From positions 23,200,357 through 23,264,356 of the forward strand of contig NC_088178.1 in the NCBI RefSeq assembly GCF_028769735.1: a stretch of 64,000 nt of DNA, in the 5' to 3' direction. The position numbers and the translations under genes are program-made. The DNA is from Zonotrichia leucophrys gambelii (lineage: Eukaryota > Chordata > Aves > Passeriformes > Passerellidae). This document shows, piece by piece, positions 24,887 to 38,100 of this stretch. The notes under the pieces were generated by a model that saw only the letters and a program-made list of their open reading frames with translations, did no database searches and had not been told where the DNA came from. Position 1 is the first letter of the stretch, and each line of letters opens with the position of its first letter.

Positions 24887-27800
24887 CTGTCAGAGGAAAG
24901 AAGATAAGAAACAATGATCAAAGCAAGATATGGAAGAGGGATCAGTGGCACAAAACCAGCAGAAATACCAATGTAGAGCTGCTGAGCATGGATTACCTTC
25001 CACAAACCAAATAAAAACTGCACTGCAGCTACTTTTAAGAAATGGGAACTACCCACATCCCCCCCAATGTTATTCACTCACACAAATCCTCCCCCACTTA
25101 TCTGAGTACACTTTGTAATGCCCCCAAATAGAATTACTTTTCAGAGAACCTGCAGTAATTTTGCTGTATTTTTGCAGGCTCTGTGACTAGGCAAGAGCAA
25201 CACAGTAGGACTTTTGTGTCCTTTGAAGGTGAAATTGTAACCACAAGCAGCTATTTCAATATGAAGACAATCTATCAGGGAGATATTAAATTACTGTGGT
25301 TGCAGCTGTAAAGTGCCCTATTGGAAGCATCATGGATTAAGTTTTCTACCAACTACATTTTGATATAGTGGCAATCCAGGGTTCCTTCCCCTCCCCATCT
25401 TCTGTGTCACTGTTTTAATACTAAACACAAATACAGGCTCATCTTTCAGTTGCTTTGAGAAATTATTCCTGAGATCTATGAAGTGAAATTTATACTCTGA
25501 AAATCATTACAAAACACTGACAAGTCTGAGTAGTTTATATCTCAACATCATGACTATCTGCTTCCTCTTGACACTTTCCAAACAAAGGTTTGTGTCATAT
25601 AATTAAATGAGCAATTTCCCTGTAATAAAGCATGAAACAAGAAGCTCAAAAATTACCAGAAAAAATTACAACTGAGATGACATTTTTCACATCTGCTCAG
25701 AGATTTAGGCACTTAAGACACTTAAAAATTAGGACTGAGTTATCTTCAGCTTTTGCAAATGTTCTCTGGGAAATGAAACTGGAAATGTGAAGTTTAAGGT
25801 GACCATCTTCACTTAGGAAATGGATTACATTTCACAGGGAAGCTTTACAGCTTCTTATATACATGTCATTTATGAATGGTCGTGTCTTCTGCAATCAAAC
25901 CAGTACTTAAAACTTCATCCTCAAGCTAGTATCAACCAAAATATGACAAAATTGAAAGAAACTTTAGGCCACACCCGAGAATACATGTATTCAGCTGCAT
26001 CAAAACACAAGGTTTTCATCTGAAGTACAGAAAAGGGGAAGAAGAGGAAGATGTAGGATCAGTTTTCTAAATTCACATCTCTAAGCTTCTACTGTCCCTA
26101 AGAAAAAAAACCAAAAACCAAAAAACAAAAAAAAAAAAAAACCAAACAGAAGGAACAACTTTTGCTCAACTTTTGCTTTTAAACTTCTTACATTCAAATA
26201 TTAGGGTGATGCCAACCTACGCCAAATAAAACAAGACCTCTTGTATGGCTCCAACATTAAAAAGAGAGGAAGGCCACGTTCACACTTATTCAAAAAGGAT
26301 CCATCATTTAAAGTCAGTCAATGGCATGGAGCAAATTTAAACCTGTTTATCATCCTGAGATAATTGTGCCTCACAGTTTGGACACAAAGAAACCAAACCA
26401 CCAACCAAAATCAATACAGCAGCTATACAGGCCTGTGTCAAATGCAGACAAGTCAACACCCTGGGGACTCATCAACAACGGCAGTTTCACCTTCTCCTTC
26501 CTGCAGTTTGTGGTACCTCACTTCTGATGGAGAATTCTCAGGCCAACAAGCAGAAACAGCACTTGTAACTATACAACAAACAGCTCTGACACTCTTTTCC
26601 TTGGAATCCATTTCCAGCAGCAGCTTTGTTCTTTTCCTCTCCTAAAAGCTGAATTTACCTCAAGACACTCAAACCCCAACACTTTAATTGCAGTAAAGAC
26701 TCAAAAGTCAATGGTAAGTTCTACAAGTTCCTTATTCTGGTACTGAAAAAGTCTTGTAAAAAGGCTTAATTTTCCCTTCTCTTTTTGGAGGGATTGTGTG
26801 TTTTCGTGCATTTCCATTAGCCAGCCCCTTGTGCATGAGATACCTGGACAAAGCTACAGCCAAGGTAGGGAAGATTCCCTGTCCTGTCTCAACTGGAAAC
26901 CAGCTGACAACCTGAGCTAAGCAATCTGGGAATTACACTCACAAATCATATTAACAGCAGGATTTCTGCACGCAACTCCCTGCTCTGAAATACCTGTCAT
27001 ATGCTTTTGTTCCCTCATACATCTCCTTTAAGAGTCCCAGAAGTTCTTTTCTGAGTGAATCATATACTAAATATTTCACAAAACACAGACCTTTTCCTTA
27101 CTCCCAGTGGTTTTCAATCATCCATCCACTTTACTGCCAGCATTTGGTCGACAGTACCCTGTCCTTCCATGAACTCTGTCTCTGTCCTTGCATCCTGTTT
27201 ATGAGCACTGTGGCAAGCACTCAGCAATGTGACTGTCCTCAAGGCCTCTATGTCTCACCCCCAGTGCTGCTGGCCTCTAAACCAAGGAGCAGTCCTTTCC
27301 CAGCCCAAGTGCCACACTTCATATCCCATCACTTCAGGATTCGGGAGCATTAAGGTTTATTTTCCATTTTTTTTCATGGTCTGCAGTTTCAGCGTAAATC
27401 TCAGAGTCCCAAAGCTGCCTCAAAACAAAAACTTGCACTTTCTCTCTCACAAACACATCCTAAACAATTTAATTGCCCCAGCTGTCAGGACAAAGGATAA
27501 GGGAGCAGAAAGGCTACACAGAATACAGGAGTGAGCACAGTACAGGAGACACAAATGCAGCAGCAACTTCACAACCATATGGAAGTTGGAGTAATCCCTT
27601 GCACAGAGGGGATTACAAATCACAGGGATTTTTAAAGAAGACAGCAAATCAGAAATGAACTTTTTGGAGCTTATAAATTTCAAGAAGAAGTTTGTTATGG
27701 TACCCATATTGAAATACCCTCCTTTCAGGTGTATACAGTGGTGATTTGGGGCGCCATTGTTAGAAAACAGTGTGTGATAATTAACTATCAAAATAAAGCC

Positions 27801-30800
27801 TTTTCTAATGGCAACACCTCTCAAATATAGCTCCTCAGTTCTAGGACTTCTCCCTTAATATAAAGAAAACCAGAAAAGCCATAGGAGCCCAAAAAAGACT
27901 TCCAATACTTAGTATCTTTCCTCCAATATGTACTCAAAACATTGTATCAAATGCTGTGTGCATACACATAGAAGATCAGTAATGGTAACTTATACTACAG
28001 AAGTAATAAAAATCAATTTCATTGGTATCTTATAAGCAAATTATCAAATTAAACCCTGGTCATGTATGTGAGGAGCACACAGAGTAATTAATGTACAAAA
28101 ACCAGGTTTATAAGATCTCAGGTTTCCAAGAAAGCTTCTGAAATACAGCATGCTGAATCACTAAACTATACCATATAAATTTGCTGTATTTTTTGGAAAA
28201 TGCTTTTCTTTTCCAAATATCTGTTTTGCCAAACCCCCCCCCCCCAAAAAAAAGGACAATCCAAAAACTGAGCCTCAAACCATATTACTAAATAAACTTA
28301 AATTTATTTTTGCACTCCCATAGTTTTAAAGGAAAAATAACCAAGTGATTATTTTAAGTGACATTTGCCCTCTGGTTGACAAATTCCAGAAATGTCTGCC
28401 CAAGAATCATTTTTATAGCCAAGCCCAGTTCCAAAGCTAGTGTTTTATGAAGACTATACTGACACAGTGCCAAAGAACATCAAAGGCACAATTAATTTAA
28501 CTGTATTTTGCTTTTAGGTGAGAAAGCTTAGTACGAGTAACGCCTCCTGAAACCTCTTCCCTGTGCAATACAGGACAAAGCTCAAAATGGGAAGAGAAAT
28601 TTGTACCTGAATGTAAGGGGCAATACTGAGTATGATTGTTTTGTCTTGGTCAGAGAAAATCTCCATACCTGCTCCGCAGCTCACTCACAGTTAAGGGCTT
28701 ATTATCTGTAGGTTCTCTTGTCTGAGGCAAATCATCCTAAAAAAACCCAGAAATCAAATTCTCATTACCTTGGTTTCTGATTACAATGATCTCATTTCAA
28801 AAATACTTTCTTTCCATTTAGAGGACTATTAAAGTGCTTACATTTCTTGGGGGAGAAAGGGACAAAGTGTAATGAGCCAAATGCCATTTATGAACACTTT
28901 TAATTAAGTTCAGCACAATTCAGCTAATAATTTTCAGGTAATAAACTGGAAAGAATTTCTAGACAGTGTAGTTCTAGAGAACTATGTAGACAGCAAAAGC
29001 TTCAATAAACCCCAATAAACACATTGGCAAAATGCTATGAAACCTACTACTTCCTGCTTTTGTGTTCCTTGCAGGAAAGGGGAAAAAACACCTAAAACAT
29101 ATTATGTTATCTATCTCATGTGTTTTACAAGGCAGAAGCATTGCACACATCTCAATTCTTGAATTTCATATCCAAGGTTGAATACATGCTTACTGAACTT
29201 TAAAAAATATCTGATACACTTAATGACCCTTCAGCCAGGTATTCTCAGTTGCTAGAATGCAGTTTTACCTTCCAAATGCTATCTAGACATTAATTAACCC
29301 AAATTTGCCCTCTTAAGTAAGAAAGAAACAAAACACCCATGTGGAGGGAGCCAGCTGCTCGCCTGAGATGGGATGGTAGAAATTCCAGCACACACAATCA
29401 TGTTCACTCTACTCTGAAGTGCAAAGACCCTGCTTAAGGGGTGATACTAAGTGATGCTTTCAGCACAAGTCAATTGCTGTAAGGATTACTAAACAAAGTC
29501 ATCTTTCATGCTATAGGAGAAATAATTGGAAAAAAGACTGCAGTAAAAATAATCACACTTGCTGGCAACACAGAACTGGGAGAAAAGACAATAAATATAG
29601 TGGTAGATGGCAATAAGATGCAGAGCAAGCTGAACAGCAGCATATGGATGAGGAAAAACCTGAGAGAATTTATTGTGGTGAAATACAAGGTAATAAGTGT
29701 GTTTGTAAACAGGAGAGCTCTCTTCCTTCAGCAGTCACAGACTACAAAGCACTGAAGAGGAAATGGGGTACAGTGATAAATAAAATTCTGCAGCATTTGC
29801 CAGAGGCAAATTATGTTCTGGAAAGCAAAAAAAAGATGGAAACATTACAATACTGTCACAATGTCACAGCAGAAGGGTACAGTGGACACCCCAAGGAATC
29901 TGCAGCAGGGCTCCAGTCACACTATTTTGCAGAGCAATATGAAAATGAAATTTTGGAAGACACAGCTGTATGCTTCTGGGAATGGTTATTTAGTATTAGG
30001 GTCTTTGGAGTGGAACAGAATAAGAGGCACTTTTTAACCTTTCAAAGTTTGAAGAGGATCTAGATTGAAGCCAGAATGTGCTCACCACATTGCCAGTACA
30101 CTTGCTTTACTACTCCCTCACTTTCAAGATGACCAATTTACCTCAGCCATCTGCTGAGCAACACCACAGCCTCCATTTTGGGCCATGTGGGGAAGCACAA
30201 CCTATCTTGGTGTATTTTAAAGCACTCACTGCAAGGATATGTTTTTTTTCTTTTTTGATTAGGTCAGCTGCTGTTAGCACAGCTTTCGTGAGCCAGCTCT
30301 ACACAACTATCTGACACCACAAGACTTCTCTGTAGCATCCTTGCCTTCCTTTTGCTCAGTGGAAGAAAACAAAGTGAGAAAAATGGTCCTCTGCCATCAC
30401 TGGTTTGATCAGGTGGGTAATTAAATACCATAATAGCTGGATTTTTTTAGGCCAGAAACACAAGGTTTTCCAACAGAAGAGGACACAGTATCATCTCTGT
30501 TTATTAATCCCTGTGAGGATTCAGCAAGTGTTTGATTCTGGAAGTGACAAGGTGAACCAAGAGAAAGCCAACAGAAAATATCACAATTCAAGAATTCCAC
30601 CACAATGTTTGCAGAGTCTTTTTGACTGTATGGAGAGACCATGTAGCCAACCATCCAACTCTCCTTATCATAGTCATGGTTTACTGTATGAGGAAAGCAG
30701 TCAAGAACCACTGGAGATGGTTCAGACTGTGCAAGTGTTCATTGCATGTAGGTGTTGGACTATCAGGAAATCCAGTTTGTTATCTTAAGTTAATTGAAAC

Positions 30801-33800
30801 ATCAGGGGAGCATTTGACATGATTTTTACCCATTCTGAGTGGCTGAAACACAGAAAAATGTCATGGGAATCCTCTATTTGAGAGGCAGCAGCTCACAAAA
30901 TCATAACATTCATATAATAACTCAGGGAGGTACAGCATGAACTAGATCAAACAATCTTAGTATGGATGAGACAAGGTTTTTCTGAGTTAAAAACAAAACC
31001 CACAACAACTAAGCTAAAAATGAACATTGAACAGAAATGAGAAAATAATCAGATTAAGTGAGAATGAGGTGAGACAATGAGAATGAGGTGAGACAATGAG
31101 CTGCCCAATATGGCTAAATCTGGGGACATGAATAAACAAACAAGTAAACAACTACAGAAATAAATAAGGAATTCAGAGTGAAGACAGATGTTCTTCAATC
31201 CATCTTGCAGGACTGGATCAAGACCACAAAGATCACTTCTGCCCTGGGTTTCCTGTAGCCAGGGGTGTCCCCCCATCCCAGGTATCTGCATCTGCCCTTG
31301 CTGTGGGGAATGTGAGGGGGGACATCAGGGCATCATCTCACACTTTTTATCTCACTCCCACTGAAACAGGGAACTGCAGCTGAGGGGAAAGGTGGACAGC
31401 TGGGGACAGCAGCAACCTGAAACTGCACCAAAAGCAGATTTCTGTCAACATTCCATTTTCTAAGAGAGAAACTGAAGCAAAAAAAGTTGTCTTTCTCCAC
31501 TTTAGGAGACTTATGTCTCTTCTACCCCATCAATAACATTTCTGAGTTAGAATGCCAGAGCTCCTCATCATCCTAAATCATAATCATCATTATCATCATT
31601 GAATCATAATCATCTCTCATCCTTACAACCTTTTTATTCTACCTTTCTTTTGCCTCACCTCACACTCAAGATTCTAAATTCTCTGCAGATGAACAATCTT
31701 CTTATTCAGCTGGTACAATGCTCTGGCATTTTTTTGAGAAACTGTGTTTCTCAAAATCACAATAGGAAAAAATTTGTCTGTCTAAAACCACACCTCAAAA
31801 TTTCATCAAAGGTAAAATATTCTGTTCCTGGGTGTAATCTCATTAGATAAAGAGCTCTGTTCATTGAAAGCCAGGTAATTTAGGGAAAAAAAAAAAATCA
31901 CACATCTGAAGAATAATATTAGCTCTAGAAACAGCTGGATACATGCAGCTGCTGATGTGCAGCTGCACAACATGTTAAGCCTTGATGTTCTACACATCTG
32001 TAACATTTTTTGCTTAAATTGGGAGTGGAGAATCAGAATATAAAAAATCCCACACTCCAATATAATTGTTCTCAGTAAGCCATGAGAGGGTTGCCTGTAC
32101 TACTTCATAAAGGTGAAAGATAAGGAGGCTTCTGAAATCAGTGTGAAGCAGTTGAGCTCACACACCAATCCCATCTTTCTACAATCAAGGCTGTCCCAAA
32201 GGACAACATTATAATAAATCCAAGGCACAATTCTCTTTTTCAGCCATTTTGGAGAAGGGAAAAGATTGAGTTTGCAGTCAAACTTACAAATATGAGGCGC
32301 TGTCTAGCTCTGTGTGTCCTTAAAATATTTTTCACTCTTTTATGGATCTCATCAATATTTGCTGGTGAAGGCCAACCAGTGCCAAATCTGCAAGAGGAAG
32401 AGGAAAAACAAAGTGAAGAAATATTTTCTTGTTGAAAAAGTCTATGATTCAGATTTCTTTTTCCTTTTAATTATGAAGCATGCATTACCTCCTTCTGTTT
32501 GGAACACACACAATGTTTCGATTTGATTCTTCTCTGGAGTACAAGTAAAGAAAAGCAGTGCATAAACAGTGCATAAACATAAATAGCCACAACACCAACA
32601 GAAGATGAAAAACATAGAAAATGTTGATGATTTTGTAACTTGAGAAATATTTCTGTAATGTTTGTGTGGCCCCTACAGAATAAAAAAGATACACTATTCC
32701 CAGTGATCAGGTTTCATTTGCCTCTCTTTAAAGGAAGTGTTGCACACATGAAGTTCTTTTCACTGGAATAAATCAAAAGGAAGGTAACTCAATTGCATGC
32801 AAATTGGAAAACACATGGAGTCAAAAACTTGCAATTGCAACCTTTATTTCACAAGAGGAACTGCATTTTAAGTTTTTTTTTTTTATTTTAAAAGCTAGGT
32901 AGCTGCTTGGTATAAGTAATTTAAACCAAACAGCAACTTTTGGATTTTACCTTCTTATGTTTTGGATTACTTATTTCCACTTTACTAAAAAGAGCCCTGC
33001 TCATTCTTCTCAGAAGCTCATCCTTCTGAGCAAGTTCAGAAACTGACAGAAATTTCATATCAATAATTATTCTCAGTCTCTTAAGGGAGGCAACAAAGAT
33101 TTTGAGAACATGATTGTTTACATGCCAACTATGTTATTACATTAAAAAATGTATTTTTTTAAAAGAGAGACATCAACAGAAGGAAAGAATAATTGGTGTG
33201 AAGCTATGAAATGCTTACTTACACAAGCTCATCACACTGGAAAGGGAGCACCAAATGAAGATTATGCATCTTCATTTCAATGTTGCCCAAGCTCTGAGAG
33301 CTTGACTTGGCACCCAGAAAAGCTCCTGATGTGGCACCATGCCAAAGTGAGCACGGGTCACTGGTGAGCTGTGAGCTGGCAGGGCAGGCTCTGCAATCTG
33401 AGCCGGGAACAGCAGCAGCACGGAGCTGCAGCAGGAGCACCAGCAACACTGAAGGGCTTTGGTGGCTTCCCAAATTTGATGCAGTGCAGAAACAGCATGA
33501 CTGTGAGGGCTGAGATTCCACAGTTTGCCAGCTTTTCTGCCCTCCTCTCTCCCAGCTATCACATTCCCTGCATTATCCAGTCTATCACACTCAAATCCCC
33601 AGTCTGATCATGCCTGGCTCAGTTCACCTTCACCAAACCTCCAGAAATTTCAATACAGCCAAGGAACTGCTCAGCTCCTTTCAAAAAGAACAAACCAAGT
33701 ACACAGAGAAAGTTTCAGTGCAAAACAAGCAGACTGGCAATGTAAAAATTAATGGAAGCAGGATCCCCGAAGTGGGAAGTGACAGATTATCTTGAAGGTT

Positions 33801-35106
33801 GCAGGCAGGGCATAGAGTTCTTTGCAATCTTTTGGATCATTCCTTTTATTACCAGAGACAGAGACTGAAATATAACTAGAAAGTGACCAGTTTTCTGCTT
33901 TTGAGTAATCTTCTTGTATGCTCTTTTATCTAAGCAACTCATTTGGATTCACTTATTGTTGTTTGTATGTCCAAAATATCTCTCTCTTTGTTCTAAACAG
34001 CACCAGTATTTTCAGCTTATTTATGAGTTTCTTTAAATCAATTCACCTACTTGAAAATGCTTCTATTTTTCTTCAGGAAAGGGTGCCAAGAAATGACACA
34101 ATATTGGAAGTATATAACATATAATCTATATGGGGATGTTTCTAATGATTTTATTGTTATTTATCCTTGGATCACTACAAGCAGCAATTTTCACCAAGCT
34201 GACTACAGAATTCAAATGACTGTCCTGAGAATTTTACAATTAATTCCAAACCCAAGAGCATGTATGGCAAATTCATGCTGTGCAATTGTTTTGCACACTA
34301 GAATCCAGCAATCTGTTGCACTAAAAGATTTCACCTAATTTCTTATAAAAGAAAGTAAAATGGCTTGAGAATTTTGTTAGGAGAGAAAAGCACTGCCTTT
34401 AAAGAAACAGAAGTGTGAGTCCCTTAAGCAGAGGGGAATGTTCATTTTCCTAATGCAGTCAAACCCCATTTGATGTACTGCATTACAATGCATGTGCTCT
34501 ATCACCTGTGTTATGAAAAAACCCCCCACATTTTCTTTTTTTAAAGGAAGAGAGGTAAGGGAAAGGGTCTGCAGTGATGCTATCATCTAATGGCTTCCCA
34601 TTAGAATTTACAACATTTACTGATATTAAAGGACCTCTGAAATGCATGTTTAAAAATCTGCATCCTAGATGCAGTAAGAGTGAGTCATTTCCCACTTGAC
34701 AAATAAAAGATAGAGCCATGAAGTCATGGCATTTTCCCTTATTTATACAGCAGCTGCTGTTCTTCCAGCACTCAGGTGGCTTGCTCTGAGAAGTTGGAAT
34801 AGATTGCCTTTGGGAAATAAATTTTATGAAATTCGTATGTAAGACTTCAGGTCATTGTTATTAATCGTAAATTTACAAATATCCTTGGAGATAAATGTAT
34901 TTACTTTTGGGGAAAAAAAAGAAAACCCAGCTTGCTATTGTATTCAGTTAGAAAATACATGGCTATGTCTGCAGGAAGAAGATTTAAGTACTTAATTCGA
35001 GAACTATTAAATTCTTTCTCCAGGTGATTTTATGGATCAGTCCACTAGTGTGCGCTGTGGTATAACAAATGTCGGCTCCTCACCCAAACCCCCAAACTTC
35101 ATTTAC

Positions 35107-35165
<59 letters not shown>

Positions 35166-38100
35166 AAAAAATCAAAACCTTAAGTGTGATTAAAAATGGT
35201 ATCAGCTTCTTTTTAATTAGCTTTTCTAGTATTTTATTGCCTAATTTTAGCAACAACTATCGGGTCTAATCCACGTTTAAAGAATACTGTTAATATTTGC
35301 CAACTGAAATGCAACTTTAATAAAATCATGCCTGAAATGCAAACTAAAATAAAATCATGCCTGAAACACAACAACTATAATGTGAAGTGAAACCTTTTTA
35401 TGATATTCTAACTCTCCTATTGGAAATAATTTATAAAACAGGTTTTATTGCACAGCTTCTAGGACTATAAATACAGGGATTCCATTTGCCCAAAATCACC
35501 AATAACAACCCTTTAAAATCACCAGCTACTTATTTATGTGATTAAGGTATCACTATCATACTGCAGCGTTCAAAGGAAAGTCATTTCATTTCAATGACTG
35601 TTTGTCCTGATAAACGAAATAAACTCCTACAGCTGTATTCTTTGTCATACTTTCAATTTTCCCTGGGACTTGCAAACATTCTGCAGTTACATCAGTTTAA
35701 ATTGTTTATTGATTCCAATAGATTGTATAAACACTTTGGAAATATAGCTCAGTGACCTAGAAAAAGCCAGATCAATCAAAGAACTTTTCAAGATTAATTT
35801 CAAAGATGTTGTGTTGAGTCTGATCAAGGAAACAGAACCATTTTCCCTTGTAATGTGACTAAAAGGCATTTATTTTCTTTTATGAGATAAGGATTTTTTT
35901 AAGGTCATACAGACAACATCTACCTTGATGAAAAAAAAAGAAGAAGCCAAACAGACAGTGTAGATTTTGTGCTAAAGACTATTTTCATGTATAATTTTAT
36001 CCGTTAGGATGAAACACTCCATTAGAAATGCAAACAGGATACATCCACCCATGTACTCTACTCAAACAGCAGCTTGCAAACTTGAGAGCTGTAATAAATA
36101 GGAATTTTTAAATGTCAGACAATCCAATCATCCACTTGCACATAGCAAAAACATTAATATCACATTTCAGCAGGAGATGTTAATACATTTCACATCAGCA
36201 GAATTAATGCCAGAACCTTGTGCAGAGTATTTGCTGTGGCTCTCGTGACCCCTTCCCCCACCACAGCACTCCCCTGCCTTGGGAACAATTCTGTGCATGT
36301 GGCCTCCACGAGAATTCATCAGCTTCAAAGACACAGTCCTCATGCTGAGCAAAGCCACATACAAGGACAAACCATCACAGGACAGAAATCAATGAAGTCC
36401 TGTAATACCAGATTCACAACTGCAGAGAACACTGCTGTAATTGGGGGGAAGAGGGAGTAAGAACACTTAAAGCTGAGTATAACCTGAAAAAAACCACAAC
36501 CTGCAAGAATTTACACATGGAACAGGAGAGAGCCTCAACAAAACCAAAAATATTTAACCCACCCCATGTATTTTATATCTATGCAGGTATTTACTCAGCA
36601 TTCATAGCAGGGAAGGACATTGCTTTACTCTCATTTTAGAGACATGAGGAGGTAATTCAGCAGGATGGACCTGCTCTGCAGTGCATGCTGCTCTGTAAGG
36701 AGGCACAACAGAAAAGCTGGGCTACACTTCAGGGTTTTCCTGGTCTATTTAGTCAAGGACACAATTTGGTTAGCTTCTTTTTTAAAAGTGAAAGGCTATG
36801 ATGCAGCCCTGAAGTGTTTTAGAGGCTCTGTTTGTACATAGAAGCCTGAATTGTAATGAAGTTACACCAACACAAACCCCCTCCATTCTCACAATGCTGG
36901 AACTGGGGGAGGGTGGCTGCTTTCACAGTGGCAGGATATTACTACAAAGCAAGAACAACCACACACAGACAGGGCCTTAAATCAAGAGCACAGATGCCTA
37001 AATATTTGGAAGCAGAAGCTGACAGCTTAACTGTGCACCAATTTGCCCTCCCTCTTCAGCAGGACATGAAAAAAAAGGTAAAATTTCTCATGCTTTCTAC
37101 GTAGCTTCTCTTACTTTCAAATCCCTGTTTATAGATGGGCCTTGAAGCACTTGAGACACATTCAGTGTTGAGTTCTGAAATTAGTAAATGCTTTTTTCCC
37201 CCCTCCTTTCCATATCCAGCCCTTACAACTGCGGTAATATACATCATGTAAAAAGTGAAACTTAATGGCAGCCAGCTTCCGAAATTTCAATGAAAGTCAA
37301 TACTCCAGCTGAGCAGTTGCTCCCAAAAGGTTGAAGTCATTGTGGTACTAAATCATTAGTTTGTCACAAATTGGCTGCACCTCCTTATGCTCTTTGCAAG
37401 ATTTTCCATTACCTTCTATCTTCTCTGAATTTATTAATTTATACACAAAATGGCTCTGACAGCAATCAATTTCAGATTTACTTACTGCTGCAGCAAAATC
37501 AACCAATGAAGATGACAAATAGTACAGATTTTGGTCAAAAATATGAAACAAGGCTTAGGTATTGCTCACTTTCATCAAATCTAGTATGAAATAAATGATA
37601 TTCAAGTGCTGATTCCAGAAGTTAATATTTAAAGAATGCAAAAGAAGTAAACTTTCCCAAGAGATGAGACTGATAAACCCCAAACCTTCCTACCAAAGAA
37701 AATTCCAAAAATCAGAAATAACGACTTTTAAATGGCTAGAAACAGACAGGAAATCAAGGTGCAGCCTCTCCTGAGAGCAAGCTTTTTCCTAAGAAGTCTG
37801 TAATATTTTTCAGTGTTCTACTTTTTAGCAGGAGATCTCAAAACTTAAAACATATGCTCTCACAGAAGCAAACCCTGCCTCAGGATGCATGCCAGTCTCT
37901 AAAATATCAGGTGAACCACCTGTTTCTGGTTTTTGCTGTGCAATAAAATAACCCTCAAGATCCTGGGATGATTGTTTTCAAGATCACTGAAGCTAAAAAT
38001 TCTGGTAACTGATGTTTTCAAGGACTTCACATAGGATTTAATATTTCATTAATATCTATTAGTATCTGTCATTATATCTATCATTACCAGTATCTAACTT

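Larger units (their letters stand above)
24887..28668 (-). other. SPATA6: SPATA6 intron 12
   Basis: A/T-rich sequence with A-rich low complexity at 26101-26145 and a C12 run at 28234. I found no exon resembling the mammalian DSAYDSDPEY segment here. Confidence 0.7.
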
